A stretch of DNA of 64,000 bases from Clostridia bacterium (GTDB taxonomy: Bacteria > Bacillota > Clostridia > Oscillospirales > Acutalibacteraceae): positions 54,352 through 118,351 of the forward strand of contig JAFXFC010000005.1 of NCBI GenBank assembly GCA_017513525.1, written 5' to 3'. Positions 1 through 7,882 of the stretch are shown piece after piece. The stretch's first letter is position 1, and every line of letters begins with the position of its first letter. A model generated the notes under the pieces. That model was not told the origin of the DNA. It saw only the letters and a list, made by a program, of their open reading frames with translations, and made no database searches. The position numbers and the translations under genes are program-made.

Positions 1-603
1 ACTCAGTTTTTAATGGGACTATTTGCCATAGCATTTACTCATTTATGGGATATGTTCCAGCTTTTCGGCGGAAGATCATTTATTACGAGAGTAACCTATC
101 AGGCACAGACAATGCTCAATTTATTTATCTGCTTCGGTGTTGTTGTAGGATATGTGCTCAACACAAAAACGAATTTTCAGTATGTGGATATACTCGAGCA
201 TTTCATATCGGGTGTCGTAGCTTCATATTTTGCTTATGATTTCGCAGTAGCATTCCAGGGGCGCTCCCGCCATTTAAGTCCGGGACTTGCTTCCCTGTTT
301 GCTCTTTGCTTCTCCTGCTTTATACTCGTAGGCTGGGAATTCTATGAATTCACAATGGACAGACTTTACGGCTACACTCTTCAGGTGTCCCCCATTCTCG
401 GTGAAGAGGGACTCGTTGACACCATGATAGACATGATACTCGCAGGTGCGGGCTCCGTTCTCGGCATGTTCTGGGTGTCTTTCTCAAGAAACGGAATTAT
501 CGGTAAAAACAGAAAAGAAATAAGAGCATATGTTAAAGCCCGTTCAAAGAACGACAAGGAAAGAGAGCTCAAGTACCTCGAAGAACACGATTTTTACAAA
601 TAA
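1..603 (+). CDS. Multi-pass membrane protein, YjdF/DUF2238-like, probably 5'-truncated by the window edge
   Basis: The frame is open to the first base of the window (no stop before the first Met at 13), and a hydrophobic helix is already running there, so the true start probably lies upstream. About five hydrophobic segments can be seen (roughly residues 1-20, 34-52, 64-82, 90-110 and 135-155 counted from the Met at 13). They are followed by a basic, charged C-terminus. Polar residues inside the membrane part (DILEHF, WEFYEFTMDR, DTMIDM) resemble the pattern of the uncharacterised YjdF/DUF2238 inner-membrane proteins. The function is unknown. The family assignment is by pattern only and uncertain; that it is a real membrane protein is more secure. 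Confidence 0.6.
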   Translation, partial: TQFLMGLFAIAFTHLWDMFQLFGGRSFITRVTYQAQTMLNLFICFGVVVGYVLNTKTNFQYVDILEHFISGVVASYFAYDFAVAFQGRSRHLSPGLASLFALCFSCFILVGWEFYEFTMDRLYGYTLQVSPILGEEGLVDTMIDMILAGAGSVLGMFWVSFSRNGIIGKNRKEIRAYVKARSKNDKERELKYLEEHDFYK

Positions 604-691
604 AAACACCGAGGGGACTTTTTTTGAATAATTAAATTAATTAATTAATTTCCCATATTAAAAAAATCCATTAATAATCGCAAAAAAAATA

Positions 692-720
692 TTTACAACA
701 GAAAATTTTTGCAGTATATT
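692..720 (+). promoter_or_regulatory. Promoter of the leucine dehydrogenase gene
   Basis: TTTACA at 692-697 and TATATT at 715-720 are separated by exactly 17 bases, a good sigma-A type promoter about 65 bases before the gene. The rest of 604-786 is very AT-rich with no other clear signal. Confidence 0.6.
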
Positions 721-786
721 ATTAACTAAATTGAGATATTGCTGTTACGAAATATTTCAAAAATCCAGATTAAGGAATGATACAAA

Positions 787-1827
787 ATGAATGTAATGCA
801 GGAAATTACAAAATACGGTCACGAAAAAATACTTTTCGTCAACAACGAAAAAGCAGGCCTTAAGGCAATTATCGCTGTTCATAACACAGTAAGAGGTCCC
901 GCTATCGGCGGTTGCCGTCTTCTTCCCTATGCTAATGAAGATGAAGCTCTTTTCGACGTTCTTCGTCTCTCACGCGGTATGTCACACAAGAATGCTGCTG
1001 CAGGTCTTGACTTCGGCGGCGGTAAGTCAGTTATCATTGCTGATCCTTCTCAGAAGACAGAAGCAATGTTCGAAGCTTTCGGCGAAGCTATGAATGCTCT
1101 GGGCGGCTGCTACATCACTGCAGAGGACGTTAACACAGACTGTGACGACGCTCTTATCATTGCAAGAAAAACAAAGCACATCTGCGGTCTTCCCCACATT
1201 TCAGGCGACCCCTCACCCTTCACTGCTATCGGTGTATATCAGGGTATCAAGGCTACTGCTAAGGTTGCTTTCGGCTCAGATAATCTCGAAGGCAGAACAA
1301 TCGCTGTTCAGGGTGTAGGTAAGGTTGGTCTTGACCTTTGTAAGCACTTAGCAAATGAAGGTGCAAAGCTTTATGTTGCAAACAGAAAGAACAAAAAGAA
1401 TCTTGAAATCGCTGCTGAAAAGTACGGTGCAACTATCGTTTCCGCTGATGAAATTCTTTCTCAGGAATGTGATATCTTTGCTCCCTGTGCTCTCGGCGCA
1501 ATAGTTAACCCCTCAACTATTCCTAACTTCAACTGCAAGGCTATTGCAGGTGCAGCAAACAATGTTATCCTTGACCTCGCTTCAGGTGAAGCTCTTAAGG
1601 CAAGAGGCATTCTCTATGCTCCTGACTTCATCATCAACGCAGGCGGCGTTATCAACGCAGCAGGCGAAGCAGCAGGCAACTACAACGAGGAAGAAGTTCT
1701 CAAGAAGGTTAACAACATCTACAACACTGTTGAACATATCCTCACAGAATCTCAGAGAACAGGCGAACCCGAAGGCGTTATTGCTGAAAGATTTGCTGAA
1801 GAATGCATTGACGCAGCAAGAAAATAA
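787..1827 (+). CDS. Leucine (branched-chain amino acid) dehydrogenase
   Basis: Glu/Leu/Phe/Val dehydrogenase family enzyme that reversibly deaminates leucine, valine or isoleucine to the 2-oxo acid using NAD. It is cytosolic. The dimerisation/catalytic domain carries the glycine-rich substrate site GGCRLLPY (about residues 40-47) and the catalytic lysine in DFGGGKSVI (about 73-81). The NAD-binding Rossmann domain has VQGVGKVG (about 177-184), and AGAANN near 255 is also typical. The length of 346 fits the family (about 350-370). In anaerobes it feeds branched-chain keto acids into amino-acid fermentation or branched fatty-acid synthesis. It stands alone between its own promoter and a strong terminator, and its codon choice resembles that of nifJ, suggesting high expression. 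Choosing leucine over valine or phenylalanine as preferred substrate is an inference. Confidence 0.9.
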   Translation: MNVMQEITKYGHEKILFVNNEKAGLKAIIAVHNTVRGPAIGGCRLLPYANEDEALFDVLRLSRGMSHKNAAAGLDFGGGKSVIIADPSQKTEAMFEAFGEAMNALGGCYITAEDVNTDCDDALIIARKTKHICGLPHISGDPSPFTAIGVYQGIKATAKVAFGSDNLEGRTIAVQGVGKVGLDLCKHLANEGAKLYVANRKNKKNLEIAAEKYGATIVSADEILSQECDIFAPCALGAIVNPSTIPNFNCKAIAGAANNVILDLASGEALKARGILYAPDFIINAGGVINAAGEAAGNYNEEEVLKKVNNIYNTVEHILTESQRTGEPEGVIAERFAEECIDAARK

Positions 1828-1844
1828 TCATAACATAAAAATTT

Positions 1845-1868
1845 CAGCTCCCGAAAAAACGGGAGCTG
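1845..1868 (+). terminator. Rho-independent terminator after leucine dehydrogenase
   Basis: Perfect 9-bp stem CAGCTCCCG / CGGGAGCTG with an A6 loop, followed at once by seven T (1869-1875). Confidence 0.93.
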
Positions 1869-1889
1869 TTTTTTTGTTCGCAAAAACTA

Positions 1890-1941
1890 TTGACAAATCA
1901 ACTCTAATGCGTTAGAATAAAATTGCTCTAACAGATTAGAG
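1890..1941 (+). promoter_or_regulatory. Promoter with two BlaI-type operators
   Basis: TTGACA (1890-1895) and TAGAAT (1913-1918) with a 17-bp spacer form a strong promoter. Two dyads overlap and follow it: CTCTAA-TGCG-TTAGAA (1902-1917), covering the spacer and -10 box, and CTCTAA-CAGA-TTAGAG (1926-1941), covering the start of the transcript. Both have 6-bp arms and a 4-bp centre, which suits a dimeric winged-helix repressor such as the BlaI homologue encoded directly downstream. The ribosome binding site AAAGGAG follows immediately. Autorepression is the natural reading. Confidence 0.85.
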
Positions 1942-1956
1942 AAAGGAGTTTTAGTT

Positions 1957-2325
1957 ATGGATACCCCAAAAGTATTTGAAAGTGAATACCGTTTCTGTCT
2001 GATTTTATGGGAACACGAACCTATAAAAAGCAGTGAGCTTGTCAATCTCTGCAAGGAGCAGCTCGGTTGGAAGCCTACTACTACATACACCGTTATAAAG
2101 CGTTTATCTGAAAGAGGAGTACTCAAAAATGAAAACACAATTGTTTCTTCTTTGATTTCAAAGGATGAAGTTCAGGCATCCGAAATCAATGAAATGGTTG
2201 AAAAAACATTTGAAGGTTCTCTGCCTGCATTTATTGCAGCATTTACAAAGCATCAGAAAATCTCCGAAAAGGAAATCGATGAAGTACAAAAAATGATTGA
2301 CCGATACAGAAAAGGAGAATTGTAA
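1957..2325 (+). CDS. BlaI/MecI-family winged-helix repressor
   Basis: A 122-residue protein of normal BlaI/MecI/CopY length. The N-terminal winged helix (about residues 5-70) contains the family pattern LGWKPTTTYTVIKRLSERGVLKNE. The C-terminal helical part (about 75-122) would form the dimer. In this family the repressor is inactivated by proteolysis triggered by its membrane partner BlaR1, whose gene overlaps this one by one base (TAATG), so the two are translationally coupled. Two matching dyad operators sit in its promoter. No beta-lactamase gene is next to it, so the target regulon is unknown and may be only this operon or genes elsewhere. Confidence 0.92.
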   Translation: MDTPKVFESEYRFCLILWEHEPIKSSELVNLCKEQLGWKPTTTYTVIKRLSERGVLKNENTIVSSLISKDEVQASEINEMVEKTFEGSLPAFIAAFTKHQKISEKEIDEVQKMIDRYRKGEL

Positions 2326-4901
2326 TGGCAGGTATTTTCTTAAAAATAGTCAACATGAGCATTTCTGCTTGTTGGATTGTTTTAGCTATTCTTCTTTTAA
2401 GAATTGTATTGAAAAAAGCACCTAAATGGATAAACTGTGTACTTTGGGGACTTGCAGGATTACGACTTGTTATGCCGTTCTCTTTCGAAAGTATATTCAG
2501 CCTTATCCCAAGTGCTGAAACAATTACCAAGATTCCTGATTCTCCGAGACCGCATATTGATTCCGGTGTTCCGGTTATAGACAATCAGGTTAATGGTTAT
2601 CTTCAGGGAAATTACTTTGAAGGAGTTTCAAGACCGATGGGTAACTTCGTTGATGTTACAACCATATTGGCAATTGCATGGCTTGTTGGCATTGCGGCTC
2701 TTTTGATTTATACTCTCATCAGCTTTTTAAGATTAAAAAGTAAAATCGGAACAGCAGTTTTATTCCGTAATAATATCTATCAAAGTGAAGCGGTTGTATC
2801 GCCTTTCGTTCTTGGCGTAATCGAACCTAAAATCTATTTACCTTTTAACATGAAAGTTCAGGATATGGACCACGTTATTGCACATGAGCAGGCACATATC
2901 CGCAGAAAAGACCATTTGTGGAAACCACTTGGATTCTTAATTCTTACACTCCATTGGTTCAATCCGATGGTTTGGCTCAGTTATGTTCTTCTCTGTCGTG
3001 ATATTGAGCTTGCCTGTGACGAAAAGGTTGTAAAGGAGCTTAACAATGAACAGCGTGCAGACTATTCCGAGGCACTTCTTACCTGCAGCGTTAACAGAAA
3101 AATGATTGCCGCCTGTCCCCTTGCTTTCGGTGAGGTAGGCGTAAAAGACAGAGTAAAATCCGTGTTGAATTACAAAAAGCCTGCATTTTGGATTATTACA
3201 GTTGCTGTTGTTGTGAGTATAGCCACCGCCGTTTGTTTTCTTACTGACCCTATGAAGAAAAGCGAAATCCGGAGTGGTATATACAGCCTTTCGAAAGAAT
3301 TGTATTCTGACGGTTCTTCTGATTACATTGAAAACAGGCGGATTGAAATAAAAACCGCAGGAGGTATGCACGTTTATCATTTTATAGGAGAGATGCTTTC
3401 TACAGGTGCTCGTTATGAGGAAGTTAAGCTCAACAAAGAAATCTTTTCAAGCCTTTTCGGAGAAAAAACCGATTTATCCGAGAACGAAAATCTTAAGGCA
3501 TTGCTGAAAAACAACAATAAAGCCTGGCACGATAAAATACCGGATAATACAGCGGCTTACCCTTATATGCTTCTGTCACAGAAGGACGGTTCATTATATA
3601 TGGTTTTTGCTGATTTTGAAAACGGAGAACCGACAAGAATCCGCTATATCCGTGAGCTTGATTTTGCAGGTAATGTTGATGAAAAAATGTTTTATTGGAC
3701 TTATAATCCGATTCTGAGCTTCACGGGACACAGCTTTTATCCCTTTGAATTTGACTTAGATTACACCCACGTCATAGCTTCCTGCGAAAACGGTTATATG
3801 CAGAATCTTGAAGCGGACGGACAGCCAAAAGACAAGTCACTGCAGTTTACAAAGGGTCAGCATGTTTACTGGACTCCAGATGAAGCTATAATTGAAAAGC
3901 TTCATCAGAAATCAGAGGTAATATTCAAGGTTTATGACGGTAAAACTGAGTTATACCAATGCAGTGCAGTTTTTGAATGTATCTCTTCCGATATCGGATC
4001 TGCCAATTTTGAAATCAGCCTTACGGTGGATGCTGAACTGACAGTAATTTTCGACGATTGCATAAAGTTTGTAAGTAAAAACTCAATTTCCCACACGGGC
4101 GGTGCAGAGGATGCTACAAACATAATTATCAATAACGAATTTATTGATATGGAACAGCTGAAAGCAAAATTCCCGAACTATTTTGGGCTGTCAACCGCTA
4201 AAGGCTTGGAAATATATATCTGGCAGATGGCAAAGGAAACCTATTCCTGCGGACTTCTTCCCGGCACGAACAGAAATTACACTCAAGAAGAAATATGGAA
4301 TCTGCATACATCATCGGCAACTCTGGATGAAATGAGAGCAATTGTAGCAAACTATATGGCAAACGGCGAAGTCACGAAAAGTGATATAACCATTCAGGCT
4401 ATAGTAATACCTCACTCAAGCTATGCCTATAATATTGATGATACATATATGAAAAATTTAAGCGAGTTATTCTGGTCTGAAATTCCTATCATGGAAAATA
4501 CCAAATACGTCCCCATCATAGACACCGCCACATTTGACATTGACGGTGACGGCAAGGATGAACAATGTACTCTTAGCTACGGTCCGACTTACGGTTTATT
4601 CACTTTTGTTATTTCTGTTTCAGAAAACGGAACATCGGAATATTGCAACACTTATACCGGAACTCACGGCAACCTTTCCTTTGAAAAAACAGATACCGGA
4701 ATGATACTCCGAAATATACCTTATGCCGATTCAGAACCGATAGATTATTCATTCAGCATCAAAGACGGACATATTGTTCTTACTGCTGCCGATGAAACTG
4801 TTTCATATTGGGGAGAAGAACAGGGTATTCATTCAATAACCCCGACACAGGAAACAACAAGTGATTTGAGTGATCTCATTTTTGAAAATTTCAACGAATA
4901 A
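2325..4901 (+). CDS. BlaR1/MecR1-like M56 membrane metalloprotease with a large novel sensor region
   Basis: The N-terminal membrane part has hydrophobic helices near residues 3-25, 35-52 and 105-127. It also holds the M56 zinc protease signature HEQAH at residues 187-191, then RRKDH, HWFNPMVW and ELACDEKVV, all characteristic of BlaR1/MecR1. A further helix lies near 285-305. In classical BlaR1 the outside domain is a penicillin-binding sensor. Here about 550 residues follow without the SxxK/SxN/KTG penicillin-binding motifs I would expect, ending in a region with DIDGDGKDE, a calcium-loop-like or VCBS-like motif. The ligand is therefore probably not a beta-lactam, or at least cannot be inferred. 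It should cleave or activate the upstream BlaI homologue after sensing. The total length (858) is well above that of classical BlaR1 (about 600). Confidence 0.88.
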   Translation: MAGIFLKIVNMSISACWIVLAILLLRIVLKKAPKWINCVLWGLAGLRLVMPFSFESIFSLIPSAETITKIPDSPRPHIDSGVPVIDNQVNGYLQGNYFEGVSRPMGNFVDVTTILAIAWLVGIAALLIYTLISFLRLKSKIGTAVLFRNNIYQSEAVVSPFVLGVIEPKIYLPFNMKVQDMDHVIAHEQAHIRRKDHLWKPLGFLILTLHWFNPMVWLSYVLLCRDIELACDEKVVKELNNEQRADYSEALLTCSVNRKMIAACPLAFGEVGVKDRVKSVLNYKKPAFWIITVAVVVSIATAVCFLTDPMKKSEIRSGIYSLSKELYSDGSSDYIENRRIEIKTAGGMHVYHFIGEMLSTGARYEEVKLNKEIFSSLFGEKTDLSENENLKALLKNNNKAWHDKIPDNTAAYPYMLLSQKDGSLYMVFADFENGEPTRIRYIRELDFAGNVDEKMFYWTYNPILSFTGHSFYPFEFDLDYTHVIASCENGYMQNLEADGQPKDKSLQFTKGQHVYWTPDEAIIEKLHQKSEVIFKVYDGKTELYQCSAVFECISSDIGSANFEISLTVDAELTVIFDDCIKFVSKNSISHTGGAEDATNIIINNEFIDMEQLKAKFPNYFGLSTAKGLEIYIWQMAKETYSCGLLPGTNRNYTQEEIWNLHTSSATLDEMRAIVANYMANGEVTKSDITIQAIVIPHSSYAYNIDDTYMKNLSELFWSEIPIMENTKYVPIIDTATFDIDGDGKDEQCTLSYGPTYGLFTFVISVSENGTSEYCNTYTGTHGNLSFEKTDTGMILRNIPYADSEPIDYSFSIKDGHIVLTAADETVSYWGEEQGIHSITPTQETTSDLSDLIFENFNE

Positions 4902-4914
4902 TAAAACAAAATAA

Positions 4915-5091
4915 TTAAGAAAAGCCAAAGGATACAGACAGGAAGATTTAGCAGAAGCATTAAATGTATCCGGACAAACAATTATTGCAATTGAAAATGA
5001 TAAATATAATCCTACACTTGAACTGGCTATGAAAATAGCAAGGCTTTTGAATACAACCGTTGAGGAATTGTTCTTATTGGAAGATCATTAA
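4915..5091 (+). pseudogene. N-terminally truncated Xre-type helix-turn-helix regulator remnant
   Basis: Fifty-eight codons in one frame encode a nearly complete small Xre regulator (starting LRKAKGYRQEDLAEALNVSG and ending TTVEELFLLEDH, then TAA at 5089-5091). The usual first seven or so residues and a start codon are missing. An in-frame TAA stands directly before the first Leu codon (4912-4914), and no ATG, GTG or TTG occurs in frame until near codon 43. It lies 13 bases after the BlaR1-like gene but in another frame, so it is not a readthrough domain. The protein sequence is otherwise undamaged, suggesting a recent deletion or a rearrangement joining the BlaR1-like gene to the tail of a regulator gene. 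Confidence 0.75.
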
Positions 5092-5121
5092 GTTTTACAG
5101 AAAAAAACAAACAAATAGAGT

Positions 5122-5152
5122 CGGCGTGATGTCTGTGAATGACATCACGCCG
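5122..5152. terminator. Bidirectional hairpin terminator between convergent genes
   Basis: A 12-bp perfect inverted repeat CGGCGTGATGTC / GACATCACGCCG with a 7-base loop sits between the rightward Xre remnant and the leftward LOG gene. T-rich sequence follows on the + side and an A-run (T on the - strand) on the other side. Confidence 0.75.
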
Positions 5153-5159
5153 TATACTT

Positions 5160-5729
5160 TTAATCATAAAATTTAATTTTATCTATATCGTAGCTGTCGG
5201 TTTCGACGATGTTTATTACTTCGTCAATGCTGTCTGTTACCTTGAAAAGCTCTGCAGTCTGTGCTCTTATGAAGCCGTCTTTGATATTTTCGTCAATGAT
5301 TTCGAGCATTTTATCGAAAAATCCGTCAATATTAAAAATGACTATAGGCTTTGACTGACGGGCAAGCTGCTTTAATGTGAGAACCTCAAAAAATTCCTCG
5401 TAAGTGCCGATACCGCCGGGCGTTATTATAAACGCATCTGAATTATCTTCCATATATTTTTTTCTGTCACGCATGCTCTCGGGCCATACGAATGAGTCGC
5501 ACTTATCATAGAGAACATCGCCCGCCTTGAAAAATTCGGGAGCAACACCTGTTATATGACCGCCGCCTTTTGTAAAACCACGGGCAGCCGCTCCCATAAG
5601 ACCGTGCTTTCCGCCGCCGAACATAAGAGCATGACCTTTTTTTGCTAATTTTTCGCCTAAAATTTCAGTCTTCTCAATATAATTTTTACCTATTTCAGTT
5701 CCTGATGAACCGAACACACAAATTATCAT
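5160..5729 (-). CDS. LOG-family protein (TIGR00730), putative nucleotide phosphoribohydrolase
   Basis: Lysine-decarboxylase-like Rossmann protein of the LOG family, 189 residues as usual. The signature PGGIGTYEE is at residues 104-112 and the upstream MRDRK at 86-90; these supply the catalytic Arg and Glu. FGGGKHGLMG (37-46) forms the nucleotide-binding loop. Characterised members remove ribose 5-phosphate from AMP or cytokinin nucleotides. In bacteria without plant hosts the physiological substrate is probably a purine or pyrimidine nucleoside monophosphate. It is cytosolic. The gene follows comM by nine bases and probably shares its transcript. Confidence 0.88.
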   Translation of the reverse strand: MIICVFGSSGTEIGKNYIEKTEILGEKLAKKGHALMFGGGKHGLMGAAARGFTKGGGHITGVAPEFFKAGDVLYDKCDSFVWPESMRDRKKYMEDNSDAFIITPGGIGTYEEFFEVLTLKQLARQSKPIVIFNIDGFFDKMLEIIDENIKDGFIRAQTAELFKVTDSIDEVINIVETDSYDIDKIKFYD

Positions 5730-5738
5730 AGTTTACCT

Positions 5739-7268
5739 CTATTCTGTTTCGATATTTTTAAATCGGAGAGCTTCATATATATGCTCTCTTCTAATTATAT
5801 CATATCCATCTAAATCCGCAATAGTTCTTGCAACTCTTAAAACTTTATCATAAGTTCTGCCTGAAAGCCCCAATTCTTCATAATGCTTCTTAATAAGTGC
5901 TTTCGCGGAGTCTTCCATGACACAAAACTGTCTTGTCTGAACTGCAGTCATTTTTGCGTTACAGGTAACTCCCGTGCCCTTAAATCTTTCTCTTTGAATA
6001 AGTCTTGCTTTTTCTACTCTCTCTTTTATTTCCGAAGAAGTTTCCTCTTTTACAGCCGAGCCGCTTATCTCCGAAAAGGTTGCGGCAGGTACATCTATCT
6101 GAATGTCTATTCTGTCAAGCAGAGGTCCTGAAACACGGTTACGGTATCTTGCTACAGCAGAAGCCGTGCAGGTACATTCCTTTTTCGGGTGTCCGAGGTA
6201 TCCGCACGGACACGGATTCATGGCGGCTACAAGCATAACTGAACAAGGATATGTGAGCGTTCCCGCAACTCTTGATATCGTAACTTCACCGTCTTCTATG
6301 GGCTGGCGCATTACTTCCATTGTTGTTCTCGCAAATTCGGGAAGCTCATCAAGAAACAGCACTCCGTTGTGAGCGAGGGACAGTTCACCGGGGCGTGGCA
6401 CCGTGCCGCCGCCTGAGAGTGCAACCGAAGACACCGTATGATGAGGTGAACGGAAGGGTCTTTTTTTCACAAGACCGCTTTTATTTTTAAGCTCCCCTGC
6501 AATTGAATAAAGCTTCGTAGTTTCGAGTGCTTCTTCAAAACTCATATCGGGAAGTATTGAGGGAATTCTTTTAGCGAGCATGCTTTTGCCCGATCCCGGA
6601 GGGCCCGACATTAAAATATTATGTCCGCCTGCCGCTGCAATTTCCAAGGCTCTTTTTGCCGCATGCTGTCCTAATACATCCGAAAAATCGGGGGAAAATT
6701 CATCCTCCTGAGAAAAATCCATTTCAGGAAGCTTTATTTTCTGAATGGGGTCTACCGACTCTTTTCCAAGGAAAAATTCGAGAAGCTGTTTTACATTTTT
6801 TACGGGATATATTTCTATTCCCTCAACAACTGCCGCTTCACCGCCGTTCATATCGGGAAGAAAAACTTTTTTAATACCTGCATTTCTTGCTTCTATTATC
6901 ATGGGAAGCACACCGTTCACGGGGCGCACATCTCCCGAAAGAGATAATTCCCCTATAAAAGCCATATCTTTTACATCAATATCAAGCTGTTTACCCGCTA
7001 AAAGCAGGGCTACAAAAATCGGAAGGTCATACACACTTCCCTCTTTTTTTATGTCCGCAGGTGCAAGATTTATTACTATATGACTGAAAGGAAAACCGTA
7101 GCCGCTGTTTTTTATGGCAGACTGAACTCTTTCCTTTGCTTCACTAACAGCCGCATCGGGAAGACCAACCATATCAAAACGGTATTTTCCGCCTGAAATA
7201 TCGGCTTCGACCTCAACCATAAAAGAACGCATGCCGAATATTCCCATACTCATTACCTTTGCAGTCAT
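5739..7268 (-). CDS. comM: ComM/YifB family Mg-chelatase-like AAA+ ATPase
   Basis: The product has the N-terminal Lon-like fold of the ChlI/ComM family (about residues 1-160, including GLPDAAVSEAKERV) and an AAA+ core. Visible motifs are Walker A GPPGSGKS (about 222-229), Walker B VLFLDELPEF, and the cysteine-rich NPCPCGYLG with a following CTC. A C-terminal Mg_chelatase_C segment follows. ComM promotes branch migration during recombination of incoming DNA. I chose the ATG at 7266-7268 because GGAGGT precedes it at proper distance; the ATG six codons upstream has no such site. The length of 509 is normal. Confidence 0.9.
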   Translation of the reverse strand: MTAKVMSMGIFGMRSFMVEVEADISGGKYRFDMVGLPDAAVSEAKERVQSAIKNSGYGFPFSHIVINLAPADIKKEGSVYDLPIFVALLLAGKQLDIDVKDMAFIGELSLSGDVRPVNGVLPMIIEARNAGIKKVFLPDMNGGEAAVVEGIEIYPVKNVKQLLEFFLGKESVDPIQKIKLPEMDFSQEDEFSPDFSDVLGQHAAKRALEIAAAGGHNILMSGPPGSGKSMLAKRIPSILPDMSFEEALETTKLYSIAGELKNKSGLVKKRPFRSPHHTVSSVALSGGGTVPRPGELSLAHNGVLFLDELPEFARTTMEVMRQPIEDGEVTISRVAGTLTYPCSVMLVAAMNPCPCGYLGHPKKECTCTASAVARYRNRVSGPLLDRIDIQIDVPAATFSEISGSAVKEETSSEIKERVEKARLIQRERFKGTGVTCNAKMTAVQTRQFCVMEDSAKALIKKHYEELGLSGRTYDKVLRVARTIADLDGYDIIRREHIYEALRFKNIETE

Positions 7269-7330
7269 AAAAGCACCTCCGAACATTTGTTTGTATTATA
7301 CCGCCATTTCCGAAAAAAGTCAAGAAAAAA

Positions 7331-7357
7331 GAAACGGCGCGATTTGTGCACCGTTTC
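7331..7357 (-). terminator. Terminator after the zinc-ribbon membrane protein gene
   Basis: On the minus strand GAAACGG and CCGTTTC pair (with TGC/GCG inside) and are followed by six T. It separates the zinc-ribbon gene from comM, giving comM its own transcription unit. Confidence 0.75.
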
Positions 7358-7368
7358 AGAGCTTATGA

Positions 7369-7869
7369 TTATTTGCCGAGCATTATTCTCAGCACATCAA
7401 AGCCGTGCTGAAATTCATAATAAAATTCAGGGGATACTTCTTCAAATACAGACGCACCTACAAAAGCTGCAGTACCCAATACCATAAACATTATACAAGC
7501 GAATATAACAGCTACCATAATACCTATTGCTGACGCTATAAGAACAGCCTTGAAATAATTTGCTCTTGCAGGGAAAGTATTATCGAAGGCGTACTTAAAG
7601 CATAAAACGATATAGATAATAAAACCGATACCCGGTATTAGTCCCCAGAGAGGATATAAAAGCATCCATTTGAGATAGTCCTTAACGCTTGCAGGTCTGT
7701 TGTTTACGGGAGGATACGGATACTGAGAATATCCGCCCTGTTGTGCATTCTGAGAAGAATAGTACCCGTCCTGATACCCTGCATTTTGTTCAACACTGAT
7801 TTTTTCACCGCAGTTGTTACAATAAGCTACACCTTCGGGTAATTCAAAACCGCATTTTTTACAAATCAT
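7369..7869 (-). CDS. Zinc-ribbon membrane protein of unknown function
   Basis: A 166-residue protein. An N-terminal zinc ribbon with two CxxC pairs (CKKCGFELPEGVAYCNNCG, residues 3-21) is followed by a Tyr/Gln/Pro-rich linker (about 30-60). Two hydrophobic segments follow (about 70-92 and 105-135). This double-CxxC plus linker plus membrane architecture is common in Firmicutes and has no assigned function. The gene follows the patatin gene by 13 bases and ends at a terminator, so it is the last gene of the spoIVFA-patatin transcript. The start is the Met directly before the ribbon. Confidence 0.75.
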   Translation of the reverse strand: MICKKCGFELPEGVAYCNNCGEKISVEQNAGYQDGYYSSQNAQQGGYSQYPYPPVNNRPASVKDYLKWMLLYPLWGLIPGIGFIIYIVLCFKYAFDNTFPARANYFKAVLIASAIGIMVAVIFACIMFMVLGTAAFVGASVFEEVSPEFYYEFQHGFDVLRIMLGK

Positions 7870-7882
7870 AAAAAAGCCTCCT

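Noticed and set aside
5883..7083. Several plus-strand ORFs opposite comM
   Set aside because: They are antisense to a clearly conserved ATPase gene and have no independent support.
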